From: Anaerolineae bacterium
GTDB taxonomy: Bacteria > Chloroflexota > Anaerolineae > E26-bin7
Reading direction: 5' to 3'
NCBI GenBank assembly: GCA_029933115.1
Contig: JAOZOT010000254.1
Location: forward strand, 1-5,521
DNA length: 5,521 nt
The notes below the pieces were generated by a model. It was given only the letters and a program-made list of their open reading frames with translations, was not told where the DNA came from and searched no databases. Shown here piece by piece: positions 5,347-5,521 of the stretch (the stretch's first letter is position 1; the number at the start of each line of letters is the position of its first letter). Both the position numbers and the translations under genes were made by a program.

Positions 5347-5423
5347 GGCTCGCCCTTTCCTCCTGGGTTGTCACACCACGTTCTCCGGGCACTCGCTTGA
5401 GTCCTGGGGGTGAGACCCTCGTA

Positions 5424-5521
5424 AGAGCGTGTCTGAAAATTCGGGGGGGGCGGCGCTCGTAGTAATGACTTCAGGTAACTACCCAGGCATGGTTGATTTC
5501 AAGCCCCCTGCGAAGCGGGGG
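5424..5521. other. Non-coding structured edge, possible dispersed repeat or small mobile element end
   Basis: No coding frame is convincing here. The segment opens with GAGCGTGTCTGAAAATTC (5425-5442), which looks like an insertion-sequence terminal repeat, followed by eight consecutive G (5443-5450). GTAGTAA (5459-5465) pairs imperfectly (6 of 7) with TAACTAC (5476-5482). CCCCCTGC (5504-5511) pairs with GCGGGGG (5515-5521) across GAA with one bulged T. An outer pair, TTCG-nn-GGGGG (5440-5450) against CCCCC-nn-CGAA (5504-5514), encloses the first hairpin. The window cuts it, so its full extent is unknown. Identity as a repeat is inference. Confidence 0.35.

Noticed and set aside
5400..5422. 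Small hairpin GGGT-GAG-ACCC ahead of the metallopeptidase gene as a leader regulator or riboswitch
   Set aside because: A 4-bp stem with a 3-nt loop is expected by chance in GC-rich DNA and matches no riboswitch I recognise.

Overview
The window most resembles a chromosomal segment from a Chloroflexota bacterium, probably Anaerolineae-like. This is inferred from the look of the proteins and was not tested by any search. The strongest pointers are a DnaD-domain protein followed by a zinc-finger DnaC/DnaI-type ATPase carrying two AAA+ domains, and a secreted MA-type metallopeptidase with one C-terminal membrane anchor. The DNA is moderately GC-rich. Promoters and Shine-Dalgarno sites look conventional. 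I see no tRNA, rRNA, CRISPR array or transposase gene.

Layout. Bases 1-101 are the 3' end of groEL, closed by a strong hairpin terminator (132-184). A promoter (about 208-240) then drives a two-gene rightward operon. Its first gene encodes a DnaD-domain replication protein (290-1000). The second, overlapping it by 80 bp, encodes a double-AAA+ helicase-loader-like ATPase (921-2366). Together they resemble the DnaB/DnaD plus DnaI helicase-loading set of Firmicutes, so a role in replication initiation or restart is the likeliest reading.

Bases 2463-3202 hold a leftward toxin-antitoxin operon: a Phd/YefM-type antitoxin followed by a VapC-like PIN-domain ribonuclease, coupled by a GTGA overlap. 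Its promoter (TTGACG, 17 bp, TATAAT) has its -35 box exactly at the centre of a 20-bp imperfect palindrome, a good autoregulatory operator candidate. Divergent from it, 3307-4089 encodes a triose-phosphate-isomerase-family protein. It keeps the catalytic Lys, His and Glu but has a remodelled phosphate-binding lid, so its substrate is uncertain.

Convergent with that gene, and only 15 bp away, 4105-5346 (minus strand) encodes an exported, membrane-anchored gluzincin-type metallopeptidase. The last ~100 bases (5424-5521) are non-coding and rich in inverted repeats and G/C runs. They look like the edge of a dispersed repeat or small mobile element cut by the window end.

Most notable are the internally duplicated helicase-loader ATPase, with an altered sensor-1 motif in copy 2, the divergent TIM enzyme, the operator centred on the toxin-antitoxin -35 box, and the structured right edge. 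I do not see a clearly new multi-gene system.
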